64,000 nt of DNA, from NCBI RefSeq assembly GCF_027595165.1, contig NZ_CP097291.1, forward strand, positions 3,100,001 through 3,164,000, given 5' to 3'. This DNA comes from Providencia sp. PROV188. Its GTDB lineage: Bacteria; Pseudomonadota; Gammaproteobacteria; Enterobacterales; Enterobacteriaceae. The position numbers and the translations under genes were made by a program. Numbering within the stretch: position 1 is the first letter of the stretch; every line of letters starts with the position of its first letter. A model generated the notes under the pieces. It did no database searches. It was not told the origin of the DNA and worked only from the letters and a program-made list of their open reading frames with translations. This document shows positions 11,601-19,360 of the stretch, piece after piece.

Positions 11601-11986
11601 CCTGATAGTTGATGTAATTTACGCTTGTCTGAATCGTCTTGTAGATAGTGACGTAGAGGCTCAAATTCAGTTTCATTAATAACATTTGGCAAAATCGTCA
11701 TTAACTTCCACGTCATCGCTTGTTTAGTATAGGCGCTCTCTTTGGGGATATCGGGAAGCACTCGACGGAACATATCCCAGATAAACGTAGCGGGTAATGG
11801 GTAGTTAATATTGGCGGCTATTCCGAAACGCTTAGCAAGCTCTATCTGTAGCCATTGGGACATACCTGGGCTTTGTACTAATACAATTTCTTGCTCAAAA
11901 GGATGAGTGAGAGGGTCATTCTCCATTAAGTGTGCAATTAGCTCTTTGAGCAGATCTAATTGGTTAGAATGATAAACCTGAAACAT
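8612..11986 (-). CDS. recC: RecBCD exonuclease V subunit gamma, RecC
   Basis: RecC is the Chi-reading, DNA-splitting subunit of RecBCD; it has helicase-like domains without a functional ATPase site. The protein is 1124 aa (E. coli 1122) and opens MFQVYHSNQLDLLKELIAHL, typical of the family. I see no Walker A motif, as expected. The start overlaps the end of ppdC by 23 bases, so recC is probably transcribed together with the prepilin genes, and ptrA follows after 16 bases. No separate recC promoter stands out in the overlap, although one could lie inside ppdC. Confidence 0.96.
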   Translation of the reverse strand: MFQVYHSNQLDLLKELIAHLMENDPLTHPFEQEIVLVQSPGMSQWLQIELAKRFGIAANINYPLPATFIWDMFRRVLPDIPKESAYTKQAMTWKLMTILPNVINETEFEPLRHYLQDDSDKRKLHQLSGRIADLFDQYLVYRPEWIALWQRNELIDGLSENQLWQKRLWLCLVEYTEQLGQSPWHRANLYQSFIDKLKASPELAKNLPSRLFICGISSLPPVYLQALNAIAEHSDIHLMFTNPCRYYWGDIQSSAFLARLQQRKLRHYLDKHEISRFKIDEHAANLFNAEGEQNLANPLLASWGKLGRDNLFFISQIEAANEVSAFVDNGRNNLLENLQQDILDLENHAQLGVTLDEYESSSQKRSLPQCDQSVTFHSCHSAQREVEVLQDRLLALFEEDPTLTPRDVIVMVADIDSYAPYIQAVFGNTSSSHYIPFSISDRKALQAHPILQAFIMLLDLPQSRFSTEQVLTLLEVSAFAARFDIDESELSLLRRWVNESGIRWGLDDDNVKALSLPVIGQNTWQFGLSRMLLGYAMDSRNGPWNGVLPYDECSGLAAQLAGKLALLVDTLREWRTHLDQERMLDEWKEICQQLIDSCFKVDSETEVVLALLTTQWHKIIENALTANYQEAIPLRLIRDELSVCFDDEKISQRFLAGAVNFCTLMPMRSVPFKVVCLLGMNDGAYPRNVPPLGFDLMAEKVQRGDRKRRDDDRYLFLEALNSATKRLYISYIGRSIRDNQECNPSVLVTELLEYICQSFCLDGDQSLNIDESAQRLKQHLIIEHNRVPFAKENFASGSLYQSFAQEWLPAAKSAEQAAKSFTSILKQREPITELSLEQILRFYRHPIRGFFQQRLKVHFSIEETELPEEEPFVLGGLQRYKINDQVLDLLVKDEDPNPLYHALRASGQLPAKQFGQLFWEKQLNDIAPLAEKVKEYGDRRVDYPIECEIHEIKITGLLRNVHESGILRYRPAYLTANDGVQLWIEHLFFNAFIREGESIALGRENSVWHFSAISSERAKVHLNTLIEGYCEGMNTPLILLNQSGWNWISACFDKKTKEYDFTSEDVQQKALSALLQSLQGSQMKVGEMEDDYVLRACRSINSSLIESLLSNTRRFLLPMAEYLK

Positions 11987-12338
11987 GACTCTCTCCTTTT
12001 GCGCACTGCCAGCGACTTATCGAATACAGTTTCCCGCCCACGAACAAGGACACCTTAGATTCACTACAGCCCCCAAGGCTTACAGAATGCACGATTTTTA
12101 TCTGTTCTCTCTGGGGCTGATACCCTATTTCCAATGGAACTTTATCATTAAAAGAGCGTTTGCCTTCTAATGTTCCATGTAGAGATCGAATTGCCTGTGA
12201 ACCTTGATATATTTGATTAAAATTCAAAGCGATATATTGGCTGTAGTTTAGCAGAGCTATCAGCAAGATAGCAAAAATAACCACCGCAATCATCGACTCT
12301 ACCAGTGCAAATCCTTGCTGTGAATTCTTCATTGGCAA
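11964..12338 (-). CDS. ppdC: Prepilin-peptidase-dependent pilin-like protein, PpdC
   Basis: Small type IV pilin-like protein of 124 aa. It has a short basic leader (MPMKNSQQ), then the prepilin peptidase site and hydrophobic helix GFALVESMIAVVIFAILLIA with the conserved Glu five residues after the cleavage site, then a short C-terminal domain with a Cys pair (GGCSESK and RWQCAKG). It is the last of four pseudopilin-type genes and overlaps both ygdB and recC. Family members act as minor pilins or pseudopilins that prime pilus assembly. The gene assignment rests on position and architecture, since sequence conservation outside the N-terminal helix is poor. Confidence 0.85.
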   Translation of the reverse strand: MPMKNSQQGFALVESMIAVVIFAILLIALLNYSQYIALNFNQIYQGSQAIRSLHGTLEGKRSFNDKVPLEIGYQPQREQIKIVHSVSLGGCSESKVSLFVGGKLYSISRWQCAKGESHVSGLSF

Positions 12339-12772
12339 AATCCTTTAATTGCCACTGGGCAGTAATCTATCCAGCCATTTTCACGGGCTTGTAGACGCCC
12401 TTCATTCCATATTGGTACAACCCATCGATATATCGTTAGCGATTGATTTTTCGAAAATTCCCCCTTACCCGATAAAATGAATTGATTATTTTTATAATGC
12501 TTAAGACAGCTAACCCACCCATGATTTGTTTCTCTCTGACACACCCAAGGACTCACCTTTTCAGCTTTCAATTTCCAATGTTGAGCGAGCCCCCATGACA
12601 ATGCTGATTCTGCTAAATTAAATGATTGGTAATATTTTTCTTCGCGGATTAATTCATGGCTAGCTCGAGCTTGGTAGTAATGTAATGCCTTTAAGAGTAT
12701 GAGCCCAACACTCATTAAAACCATTACCATGATTAAAGCAATGTTGCCTTGCTGCGCATTTTTTTCCCTCAT
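12329..12772 (-). CDS. ygdB: Minor pilin-like protein, YgdB (DUF2509)
   Basis: A 147 aa protein with a basic start (MREKNAQQG) followed by a single hydrophobic segment NIALIMVMVLMSVGLILLKA, then a mostly soluble domain with four Cys (VCQRE, SCLKH, DYCPVA, GFCQ). The QQGN.AL leader resembles a pilin leader but lacks the usual Glu at position 5, as in the PilX-like/YgdB group. It lies between ppdB and ppdC with overlaps of 4 and 10 bases, matching the E. coli order ppdA-ppdB-ygdB-ppdC. The likely role is as an accessory minor pilin; there is no direct evidence for a working pilus in this window. Confidence 0.85.
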   Translation of the reverse strand: MREKNAQQGNIALIMVMVLMSVGLILLKALHYYQARASHELIREEKYYQSFNLAESALSWGLAQHWKLKAEKVSPWVCQRETNHGWVSCLKHYKNNQFILSGKGEFSKNQSLTIYRWVVPIWNEGRLQARENGWIDYCPVAIKGFCQ

Positions 12773-13383
12773 GGCACATTCCTTAGCAGTACAGAGAAAT
12801 GATAATCAAACGTTTTATTAGGCAATAACATGCTTTCCACCGTCATAGATATTCCTAAAATTTTCGTGCTTGGCTGCCACTCAAAAGTCAGCTGATTCAC
12901 TTTTACCATATTAGGATCAAACAACGACTGCCAGCGGGTACCATCGCAGTTTGTCACATTACGGCTAGACTCGAGCTTATTGTTGTTGAGTCTAAATCCA
13001 AAAAAATCAGAATGTAATGAACGGCCTTGTCCTATAACCCATTGCCCAGATAAATCCTGATCATAGGCAAAAATAATGCAAGAATTGGCCTGACGACTTA
13101 AGAACTTAGCGCTGATGGTTATTGCCTTTCCTTCACAATGAGGCTTGGAAGGTGACTGGCTGCAATGACCTATTCGACGAAAATCTTTTTCCATATTAAT
13201 CAACACCTGCCGGACCTCCCTATCCAGTTGATATTGAAAAAAAGCCTGAAATAGTTGCTTAAATAACATAGGGATCGTATTCATCGCTGCAATGCAGACC
13301 AAACAGCCAATTAGCATCGCAATCAGTGTTTCTAGCAAAGAAAAACCCTTTTCTGTTTTATGCTTTTTAATGTCATTCAACAT
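12769..13383 (-). CDS. ppdB: Prepilin-peptidase-dependent pilin-like protein, PpdB
   Basis: A 204 aa type IV pilin-like protein. The leader MLNDIKKHKTEK ends in the processing site GFSLLETLIAMLIGCLVCIA, with Glu at the fifth position of the mature form, and a PilW-like domain follows with Cys residues in GHCSQSPSKPHCEG and NCDGTRW. The ATG at 13383 overlaps the ppdA stop by seven bases, and the gene ends on ygdB with a four-base overlap, so the cluster is translationally coupled. It is probably a minor pseudopilin that works with PpdA, YgdB and PpdC. Confidence 0.88.
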   Translation of the reverse strand: MLNDIKKHKTEKGFSLLETLIAMLIGCLVCIAAMNTIPMLFKQLFQAFFQYQLDREVRQVLINMEKDFRRIGHCSQSPSKPHCEGKAITISAKFLSRQANSCIIFAYDQDLSGQWVIGQGRSLHSDFFGFRLNNNKLESSRNVTNCDGTRWQSLFDPNMVKVNQLTFEWQPSTKILGISMTVESMLLPNKTFDYHFSVLLRNVP

Positions 13384-13898
13384 TTAGGAACACCTGCCAA
13401 CGTTTGCTGGCTGCAACTGCGTACCCGACCTGAAGATGAAATAATCACGGATATTTGGTCACTTTCATTACTGAGTTCAATTCGAAAAGGGCTACTTGTT
13501 CCTTGCCTACCGTAAAAATGAATTAATTCTCTAGACGCATATTTAAGCTCAATGCTTTCAAATTTATCGCTTTTAAATTGGCTGATTTCTTGCGCAGTAT
13601 CTGCATCGATAACAACTAAACGCCACTCTTTTGATGTGAGATTTACCGTCACAATACGGTGCTGATTTAAATAGATGCCTTCCATTAGGTTACTGTAGAT
13701 AAATTCGGCAGTTTGCCTCGCAGCATCAATAAGCTGTAGCCGCTTCACTTGCTGTTGCCATTGATAAAACGCAGGTAGAGCCACTATTGAGCAAAGAAAC
13801 AGTACAACCAGAATTTCAATTAAAGTGAATCCCAGCTCATCAACATTGCTTTTTAGCCACTTTACTTTTCCCTGTATCAAACTCGCCTGCTCTGCCAT
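13377..13898 (-). CDS. ppdA: Prepilin-peptidase-dependent pilin-like protein, PpdA
   Basis: A 173 aa GspH/FimT-type pseudopilin and the first gene of the ppdA-ppdB-ygdB-ppdC-recC run. A long basic leader (about 24 residues, KVKWLKSNVDEL) precedes GFTLIEILVVLFLCSIVALP, the processing site and membrane helix with Glu at position 5. The remainder is a beta-rich domain ending with two Cys (RSCSQQ and VPKC). The leader is long for the family, so the true start could lie further in, but no internal ATG is obvious. The region upstream up to thyA is a 401-base gap where the operon promoter should lie. Confidence 0.88.
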   Translation of the reverse strand: MAEQASLIQGKVKWLKSNVDELGFTLIEILVVLFLCSIVALPAFYQWQQQVKRLQLIDAARQTAEFIYSNLMEGIYLNQHRIVTVNLTSKEWRLVVIDADTAQEISQFKSDKFESIELKYASRELIHFYGRQGTSSPFRIELSNESDQISVIISSSGRVRSCSQQTLAGVPKC

Positions 13899-14299
13899 TT
13901 CTTTATCCCTGTCACTCGCTCTTTATAAATAAGTTTGGAAGAAAATTTCACATGGCTACAGCCTACATTTTCTCTTCTTCAAAACGCTTCCCAAAAAAAA
14001 TGTCACTTTTGCATTTTTCTTAAATGCTTTTGGAAACGGCTTCGCAAAGTTAAGTACCAAGATAAAAAAGTGTTCCCGAAAAATAAGGGAGACAGGTCAG
14101 AATAGTTTTCGGGGATAAGGCAAAAATTGGAAATAGCGGAAGTAATAAGGATGAAAGAGAGTAAGCGTTAATCGAGGTGTAAAGGTATGGAGCAGCTTAA
14201 AAAATCGAATGAGCCGTAAAGATAATAAAAAACAAAGGCATAAACCGTATTATTTACAGGGTCTATGCGTGTCTATGCCTTTATATCAATCTACCCGCA
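13899..14299. other. Intergenic region between thyA and ppdA
   Basis: A 401-base gap. It must carry the ppdA promoter on the minus strand, but I see no convincing -35/-10 pair. A small hairpin GCATTT/AAATGC (14011-14016 and 14022-14027) is followed by TTTT on the plus strand. The only strong element is the thyA terminator at 14222-14282. No further coding region is supported. Confidence 0.6.
14222..14282 (-). terminator. Rho-independent terminator of thyA
   Basis: Nine-base arms AAAGGCATA (14234-14242) and TATGCCTTT (14274-14282) flank a 31-base loop. Read on the minus strand the hairpin is followed by GTTTTTTATTATC, a clear T-run, 18 bases after the thyA stop codon. Confidence 0.75.
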
Positions 14300-15151
14300 T
14301 TAAACCGTAAATGGATATTTTATTGCTTCGTGGCACTGATAACCTTCTAAGATGAAATCATCAGTTGTTACCCACGTTTCAAGATCTTCCAAGGTTTTAA
14401 TTTCAGGGTTAATCGTCAAGCTTGGAGATGGATATGGTTCACGTTTTAATTGAACATCACGCATTAAAGGCAATTGGTTTTCATAAATATGTGCGTTCAC
14501 AATTTTATGATAAGCCTTACCGGCTTTGTGACCCGTAATACGCGCCATTAGCGCCAGCAGTACAAAACATTGAACCTGATTAAAATTAAGCCCAAGAGGA
14601 ACATCACAGCTACGTTGGTATGACGTCAAATGCAGCGTATCGCCAAGTAGTGAAAACGTGTGAGTGTGCATGCAAGGACGTAAGCAGCCCATTTCGAACT
14701 CACCAGGGTTATAGAAAGTCACGATTTCGGCGCGGTCATCAATGCCGTTTTTCAGGTTATTAACCACTTTCTTTAATTGGTCAAGATGAGAGCCATCAGG
14801 GCGCTGCCATGAGCGACCTTGGACGCCATAAACGCGCCCCATATCATCTTCACCTTTACGATGCGGGTTATCTAACCATGCTTGGTTTTCATTAGCATTG
14901 GCATTCCAAGTATTACAACCAATTTCACGGAACTGCGCTGCATTATCATAGCCACGCAAGTACCCTAATAACTCGGCAATAGCGGCTTTATAAAAGCTTT
15001 TACGCGTCGTAATTAAAGGGAATTGATTGTTGCCCACATCATATTCGAGGTCGGCATTAATCACGGTTAAACAGCGAACACCAGTACGCTTGTTTTCAAC
15101 CCATTGACCTTCATCGATAATACGTTGGCATAACTCAAGATACGGCTTCAT
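14300..15151 (-). CDS. thyA: Thymidylate synthase, ThyA (long form)
   Basis: Makes dTMP from dUMP with methylene-tetrahydrofolate, coupled in the cell to FolA (36981-37475). The protein is 283 aa against 264 in E. coli. The catalytic Cys lies in [12 protein letters not shown], where E. coli has an LPPCH motif; the phosphate-binding [14 protein letters not shown] motif is intact. Length, the extra segment around [11 protein letters not shown] and the RPCMH motif match the longer ThyA type I recall from Haemophilus influenzae rather than the E. coli type. It lies downstream of lgt in the same direction, as in E. coli, and ends at a good terminator. Confidence 0.95.
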   Translation of the reverse strand: MKPYLELCQRIIDEGQWVENKRTGVRCLTVINADLEYDVGNNQFPLITTRKSFYKAAIAELLGYLRGYDNAAQFREIGCNTWNANANENQAWLDNPHRKGEDDMGRVYGVQGRSWQRPDGSHLDQLKKVVNNLKNGIDDRAEIVTFYNPGEFEMGCLRPCMHTHTFSLLGDTLHLTSYQRSCDVPLGLNFNQVQCFVLLALMARITGHKAGKAYHKIVNAHIYENQLPLMRDVQLKREPYPSPSLTINPEIKTLEDLETWVTTDDFILEGYQCHEAIKYPFTV

Positions 15152-15280
15152 AGTGGCTCTCTTACTCCGAAATACAGGCGGTTTGTGTTATCGAATATCC
15201 ATCAATAACACAAACCGAAAATGACTTAATTTACTGCTTATTAGCGCGATTTGCTGTCTACATTATTAACAGTCTACGTG

Positions 15281-15328
15281 ACTTGCTATCGACGCTACTT
15301 GCTATCGACGCTACTTACTCTCAACGTT
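15281..15328. repeat. 16-bp tandem repeat across the lgt stop codon
   Basis: Two identical copies of ACTTGCTATCGACGCT (15281-15296 and 15297-15312), followed by a third, degraded copy (15313-15328, 12 of 16 matches) inside the last codons of lgt. The lgt stop codon (15311-15313) falls on the junction of copies 2 and 3. Confidence 0.9.
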
Positions 15329-16207
15329 TTTAGCGGGCTTATGGGCTGGGATATTTTTACCGTATTTGTAAGCCCAGACAATCATCAATACACCGATAAT
15401 AATCATCGGAATCGAGAGGATTTGCCCCATACTGATACCACCGAATAAACCTAATTGTGCATCTGGTTGTCTGAAGAATTCAACGATGATACGGAATGCA
15501 CCATAACCGATAAGGAACAGGCCCGATACGCTCCCCATTGGGCGAGGTTTACGTACAAATAAATTCAATATCAAGAATAAAACGATACCTTCTAAAACCA
15601 TTTCATACAGCTGGGATGGGTGTCTTGGCAATACACCGTATTGCTCAAGAATAGGCAACAGAGAGGGGTCTTGTGCCGCAAGTTGGATATCTTCACTTCT
15701 TGAATGAGGGAATAAAAATGCCCATGGTGTATCTAGGGTAACCCGTCCCCATAGCTCGCCATTAATAAAGTTACCGATACGCCCCATTCCAAGACCAAAA
15801 GGAATCAACGGTGCAACAAAATCAGAAACTTGTAAGAAACGGCGTTTCGTGCGATAGGCAAACCACATCATGGCACAGATAACCCCAATCAAGCCACCGT
15901 GGAAGGACATGCCGCCATCCCACACTTTGAACAGATACAGAGGGTCATCTAAGAAAACAGGCAAATTATAGAAGAAAACATAGCCAAGTCGTCCACCTAC
16001 AAATACACCGACAAAACCAATGTACAACAAGTTCTCGACTTCATTTTTTGTCCAGCCACTGTTTGGCTTAGAAGCGCGACGTCCCGCTAACCATAGCGCA
16101 AAAACGAATCCGACAAGGTACATAAAACCATACCAGTGCAAAGAGACTGGGCCAATCGAGAACATTACGGGATCAATTTCCGGAAATGCTAAGTAACTGT
16201 TACTCAT
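15311..16207 (-). CDS. lgt: Prolipoprotein diacylglyceryl transferase, Lgt
   Basis: Inner-membrane enzyme that moves diacylglycerol from phosphatidylglycerol to the lipobox Cys of prolipoproteins, the first step of lipoprotein maturation; YgiB (49529-50236) would be a substrate. I chose the ATG at 16207 (protein 298 aa, [13 protein letters not shown]) because the family begins there and a GGGGA sequence lies just upstream; a longer frame starts 17 codons earlier. Several membrane segments are visible. The Lgt signature [14 protein letters not shown] and the HGGLIGV segment are intact. It lies between ptsP and thyA, as in E. coli. Confidence 0.96.
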   Translation of the reverse strand: MSNSYLAFPEIDPVMFSIGPVSLHWYGFMYLVGFVFALWLAGRRASKPNSGWTKNEVENLLYIGFVGVFVGGRLGYVFFYNLPVFLDDPLYLFKVWDGGMSFHGGLIGVICAMMWFAYRTKRRFLQVSDFVAPLIPFGLGMGRIGNFINGELWGRVTLDTPWAFLFPHSRSEDIQLAAQDPSLLPILEQYGVLPRHPSQLYEMVLEGIVLFLILNLFVRKPRPMGSVSGLFLIGYGAFRIIVEFFRQPDAQLGLFGGISMGQILSIPMIIIGVLMIVWAYKYGKNIPAHKPAKNVESK

Positions 16208-16307
16208 CGTTCCCCACTTTAAAATAATTGAGTCAAAAATTATGTCGCATAATAACACGAGGTTATTGCCAGCATATAATTACATATTAATAACATAGAA
16301 GATCAAA

Positions 16308-18554
16308 CTAGATCCCGCCACGCACAAAACCACCAAGTCCATTTCTTTCCATAAACTCGCTAATCTTATGGCGAACATTTTCGCTGGTTTCTGCGCCGAG
16401 CAAATCAGGCACTAACTCAGCCATCAATTGAGGATCAAGCTGACGAATTAAATATTTCATGCGAGGAACACTGCGCCCACTCATACTCAAACTACGATAA
16501 CCTAATGCAATCAGCACCATAGCACTTAATGGCTGTCCAGCCATTTCACCACATACACTAATCGGCAGGCCTATACGCTGACATTCCATATGTACCATGG
16601 ATAGAAAACGCACCACCGCAGGGTGCAGGTTATCATAGAGCGCCGCCACATGAGTGTTATTACGGTCGACGGCGAGTAAATATTGTGTAAAGTCGTTGGT
16701 ACCTATCGAAATAAAATCAACTCGCTGCTTTAACTCTGGCAGTAAAAACAGGAGTGAAGGTACTTCCAACATCACGCCAATTGGAGGTAAATCAATCGAT
16801 TTTCCGAGTTGTTGGCTCACTTCATTTTTGGCGCGATTAATCAGCCCAATAGCCTCATCCACTTCATTAATGCTAGTGATCATCGGCAATAAAATACGTA
16901 AATTGCCCGTATCTTGGTTAGCTCTCAGCATAGAACGCAATTGGATTAAAAAGATTTCAGGCTGATCCAGCATGATTCGGATCCCACGCCACCCCAAGCA
17001 AGGATTTTCCTCGCTGATCGGCATGTAAGGCAGTTGTTTGTCTGCACCGATATCTAAGGTTCTTAATACCACCGGTTTCGTTGCAAAAAGTTGCAATACA
17101 TCCCGATATAACTGCTTCTGTTCATCCTCAGATGGAAAGCCATTGTGCAGCATAAATGGCAGTTCGGTTCGATATAATCCAACACCATCCACCCCATCAT
17201 GAATTTGCTGTTCATAGCGAGGGCTCAATCCGGCGTTGAGGCAAATATCCACATGCTCACCGTTTTTGAGTACTGCATCTTGAGAAAGTGTGCCTTCCGC
17301 TAATCGGCTAAGTACATTTTCTTCTTCAATAATTTGCTGGTATTCCTGAGCAATAAAATTTTCAGGCTCAATAAACACTTCGCCACGATAGCCATCCAAA
17401 ATCAGATGGCGATTATGTAATAAGGAAGGCTCAATATCCGCCCCCATAATCGCGGGGATCCCCATCGCTCGGATCAAGATTGCAGAGTGGGAGTGCGTTG
17501 CACCATCGCGCACAATCACACCCGCTAATTGCTCAAGCGGTAATTCAGCAAGAACGCTCGCACTTAGCTCATCAGCCACCAAAATAAAACGGTCTGGCCA
17601 TTGGCTAGTGGGTGTCAGTGAATCATCGAGATGAAATAATAAGCGCTGCCCTAAGGTGCGAAGGTCAGAGCCACGCTCTCTTAAATAGAGGTCACGTAAA
17701 CGTGAGAACTGCAAAGCGTAATCTTCGATGACGGTTTTCACTGCCCATTCAGCCACCGCCCCTTGATTAATCGCCGTAAATAACCGCTTTTTCAGTTGGG
17801 GGTCATTAAGCAAGTGGTTATACAAGTCGAAAATAGCTGCGCTTTCTTTCGATGAGCTCGCCATAAACCGCTTACTAATACGACGAAATTCTGCCGCCGC
17901 ACTTTCCAGCGCTATCACTAAGCGTTGACGCTCTTCATCAATATTCAATGTGGTCGCTTGATACACATTGTCTAAAGAAGGTTGAGAGGTATCTTGCCAA
18001 CCATAAGCCATCGAAATTCCTTGAGAAACAGGGATAGCTTTGAGGCGATTTTGTCGATATTGCCCGAAAATACCTTTTGTTTGCGCTTGGGATAAAATCA
18101 CCGCTAACTGCATTGATAGCGTGACCATAAAGGACTCTTCCGTCTCGCTGAATAACCGTTTTTCTCGCTGCTGAACCACCAGCACGCCCAGTAATTGACG
18201 TCGATAAACAACAGGCACACCTAGAAAGGCTTTGAGCTGTTCTTCTTTGAGTTGAGGGAGGTATTTGAATTGCGGGTGTTCGCGAATATCAGCGAGGTTC
18301 AACATTTCCGATTGTCGACCGACTGCGCCAACAACCCCTTCGTCGAATCCTAAACGAATAGCAATCCCGCTAGGCTTTTTCAGCCCGCGGGTTGCCATTA
18401 GGTAATAACATTGGCGAGGATGATCGGCTAAGTAAATCGAGCACACATCGGTGCGCATTGCTTTGCACGTCTCATTGACCAAAACTTCAAGAGCTTGAGT
18501 CAGACTGGTCGCCATCGCAACCTTTTCGACAATGTCACGTAAACGCGTCAACAT
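16308..18554 (-). CDS. ptsP: Phosphoenolpyruvate-protein phosphotransferase PtsP (enzyme I-Ntr)
   Basis: First enzyme of the nitrogen PTS; it takes phosphate from PEP and passes it to NPr, and so to PtsN. The protein is 748 aa, the usual length. Residues 1-165 form a GAF domain that senses glutamine and 2-oxoglutarate in E. coli. The phosphohistidine lies in GATHSHSAILIRAMGIPAI, and the PEP-binding C-terminal barrel shows LGWRGIRIML, GTNDFTQY and CGEMAG. It starts four bases after rppH ends, so the pair is one transcription unit. Confidence 0.96.
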   Translation of the reverse strand: MLTRLRDIVEKVAMATSLTQALEVLVNETCKAMRTDVCSIYLADHPRQCYYLMATRGLKKPSGIAIRLGFDEGVVGAVGRQSEMLNLADIREHPQFKYLPQLKEEQLKAFLGVPVVYRRQLLGVLVVQQREKRLFSETEESFMVTLSMQLAVILSQAQTKGIFGQYRQNRLKAIPVSQGISMAYGWQDTSQPSLDNVYQATTLNIDEERQRLVIALESAAAEFRRISKRFMASSSKESAAIFDLYNHLLNDPQLKKRLFTAINQGAVAEWAVKTVIEDYALQFSRLRDLYLRERGSDLRTLGQRLLFHLDDSLTPTSQWPDRFILVADELSASVLAELPLEQLAGVIVRDGATHSHSAILIRAMGIPAIMGADIEPSLLHNRHLILDGYRGEVFIEPENFIAQEYQQIIEEENVLSRLAEGTLSQDAVLKNGEHVDICLNAGLSPRYEQQIHDGVDGVGLYRTELPFMLHNGFPSEDEQKQLYRDVLQLFATKPVVLRTLDIGADKQLPYMPISEENPCLGWRGIRIMLDQPEIFLIQLRSMLRANQDTGNLRILLPMITSINEVDEAIGLINRAKNEVSQQLGKSIDLPPIGVMLEVPSLLFLLPELKQRVDFISIGTNDFTQYLLAVDRNNTHVAALYDNLHPAVVRFLSMVHMECQRIGLPISVCGEMAGQPLSAMVLIALGYRSLSMSGRSVPRMKYLIRQLDPQLMAELVPDLLGAETSENVRHKISEFMERNGLGGFVRGGI

Positions 18555-18558
18555 AGGC

Positions 18559-19092
18559 TTACTTAACTCCGCGCCTACGATTATTAAAAACAGGTCGTTG
18601 TGGTAATTTCTGTTCCTGCAAAGGCATAACTACGGGAGCGAATTCCTTCATCACGCGGCGATAAACTTCGCGCTTAAAAGAGACCACTTGCCTAACAGGA
18701 TACCAATAACTGACCCACCGCCAGCCGTCAAATTCTGGCGATTTACTGCGCTGCACGTTTATATCGGCGTCATTACATTGGAGTTGAAGTAAAAACCAAC
18801 GTTGTTTCTGTCCAATACAAACAGGTTTTGTATCCCAACGCACCAAACGCTTAGGTAATTTGTAGCGTAACCAATTACGGGTAGATGCAAGTAACCTTAC
18901 ATCTTTACGCTGTAGTCCGACTTCCTCGTATAACTCACGATACATCGCTTGTTCTGGCGATTCCCCCGGGTTAATCCCACCTTGGGGAAATTGCCAAGAA
19001 TGCTGACCATAACGGCGAGCCCATAAGACTTGACCTTGCCGATTACAAATTACAATTCCTACATTCGGGCGGTAGCCATCATCATCGATCAC
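18559..19092 (-). CDS. rppH: RNA pyrophosphohydrolase RppH (GTG start)
   Basis: Nudix hydrolase that removes pyrophosphate from the 5' end of mRNA and so opens it to RNase E decay. The protein is 177 aa. The Nudix box runs from [11 protein letters not shown] to RELYEEVG and is complete. Translation starts at GTG (19090-19092, reading [11 protein letters not shown]), with a GAGG site seven bases upstream; E. coli rppH also uses GTG, so this start is well supported. It heads the rppH-ptsP-lgt-thyA run. On its other side the divergent gene is thiB, unlike E. coli. Confidence 0.96.
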   Translation of the reverse strand: MIDDDGYRPNVGIVICNRQGQVLWARRYGQHSWQFPQGGINPGESPEQAMYRELYEEVGLQRKDVRLLASTRNWLRYKLPKRLVRWDTKPVCIGQKQRWFLLQLQCNDADINVQRSKSPEFDGWRWVSYWYPVRQVVSFKREVYRRVMKEFAPVVMPLQEQKLPQRPVFNNRRRGVK

Positions 19093-19209
19093 TAGACTAC
19101 CTCAATAACCAAATTTGAAAGATGCCTAATTGTTTCACACATACCCAAACTGGTAAACCTATATCAATACAGTTTGCAGATATGTCTGAAGTAATTACAA
19201 TAGTCTGCG

Positions 19210-19287
19210 TCTCAACGGGGTGCCAATTTGGGCTGAGAAATAACCCGTAGAACCTGATCCGGCTAATACCGGCGTAGGGATTTGAGC
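19210..19287 (+). promoter_or_regulatory. TPP riboswitch (THI element) of thiBPQ
   Basis: The conserved TPP aptamer core is present: ACGGGGTGCC, GGCTGAGAAA, ACCCGTAGAACCTGATC, and GGCTAATACCGGCGTAGGGA. The closing helix P1 pairs CTCAA (19211-19215) with TTGAG (19282-19286). It lies 74 bases upstream of the thiB start and would repress the thiamine transporter when TPP is plentiful. Confidence 0.93.
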
Positions 19288-19354
19288 TACCGCCTACAAA
19301 TTATTGTATCGGTCCCTCCTCAAATCCTGTGTTTTTTTTATGATTTACGCAGGA
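19278..19354 (+). promoter_or_regulatory. Predicted translational expression platform of the TPP riboswitch
   Basis: GGATTTGAG (19278-19286, including the 3' strand of P1) is a perfect nine-base complement of CTCAAATCC (19319-19327). The overlapping TCCTG (19325-19329) can instead pair with CAGGA (19350-19354), the thiB ribosome-binding site. The two pairings exclude each other. With TPP bound, P1 holds TTGAG, which frees TCCTG to mask the ribosome-binding site; without TPP the site stays open. Confidence 0.6.
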
Positions 19355-19360
19355 ATTACA

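Noticed and set aside
19319..19341. Possible intrinsic terminator in the thiB leader (CTCAAATCC followed by a run of eight T)
   Set aside because: The only partner, GGATTTGAG, is part of the P1 helix, so the terminator would form when TPP is absent, the reverse of the expected control. The ribosome-binding-site masking model fits better.
19304..19360. Longer N-terminus for ThiB starting at 19304
   Set aside because: It would run through the riboswitch platform and spoil the signal peptide; the ATG at 19361 has a ribosome-binding site and matches the family.
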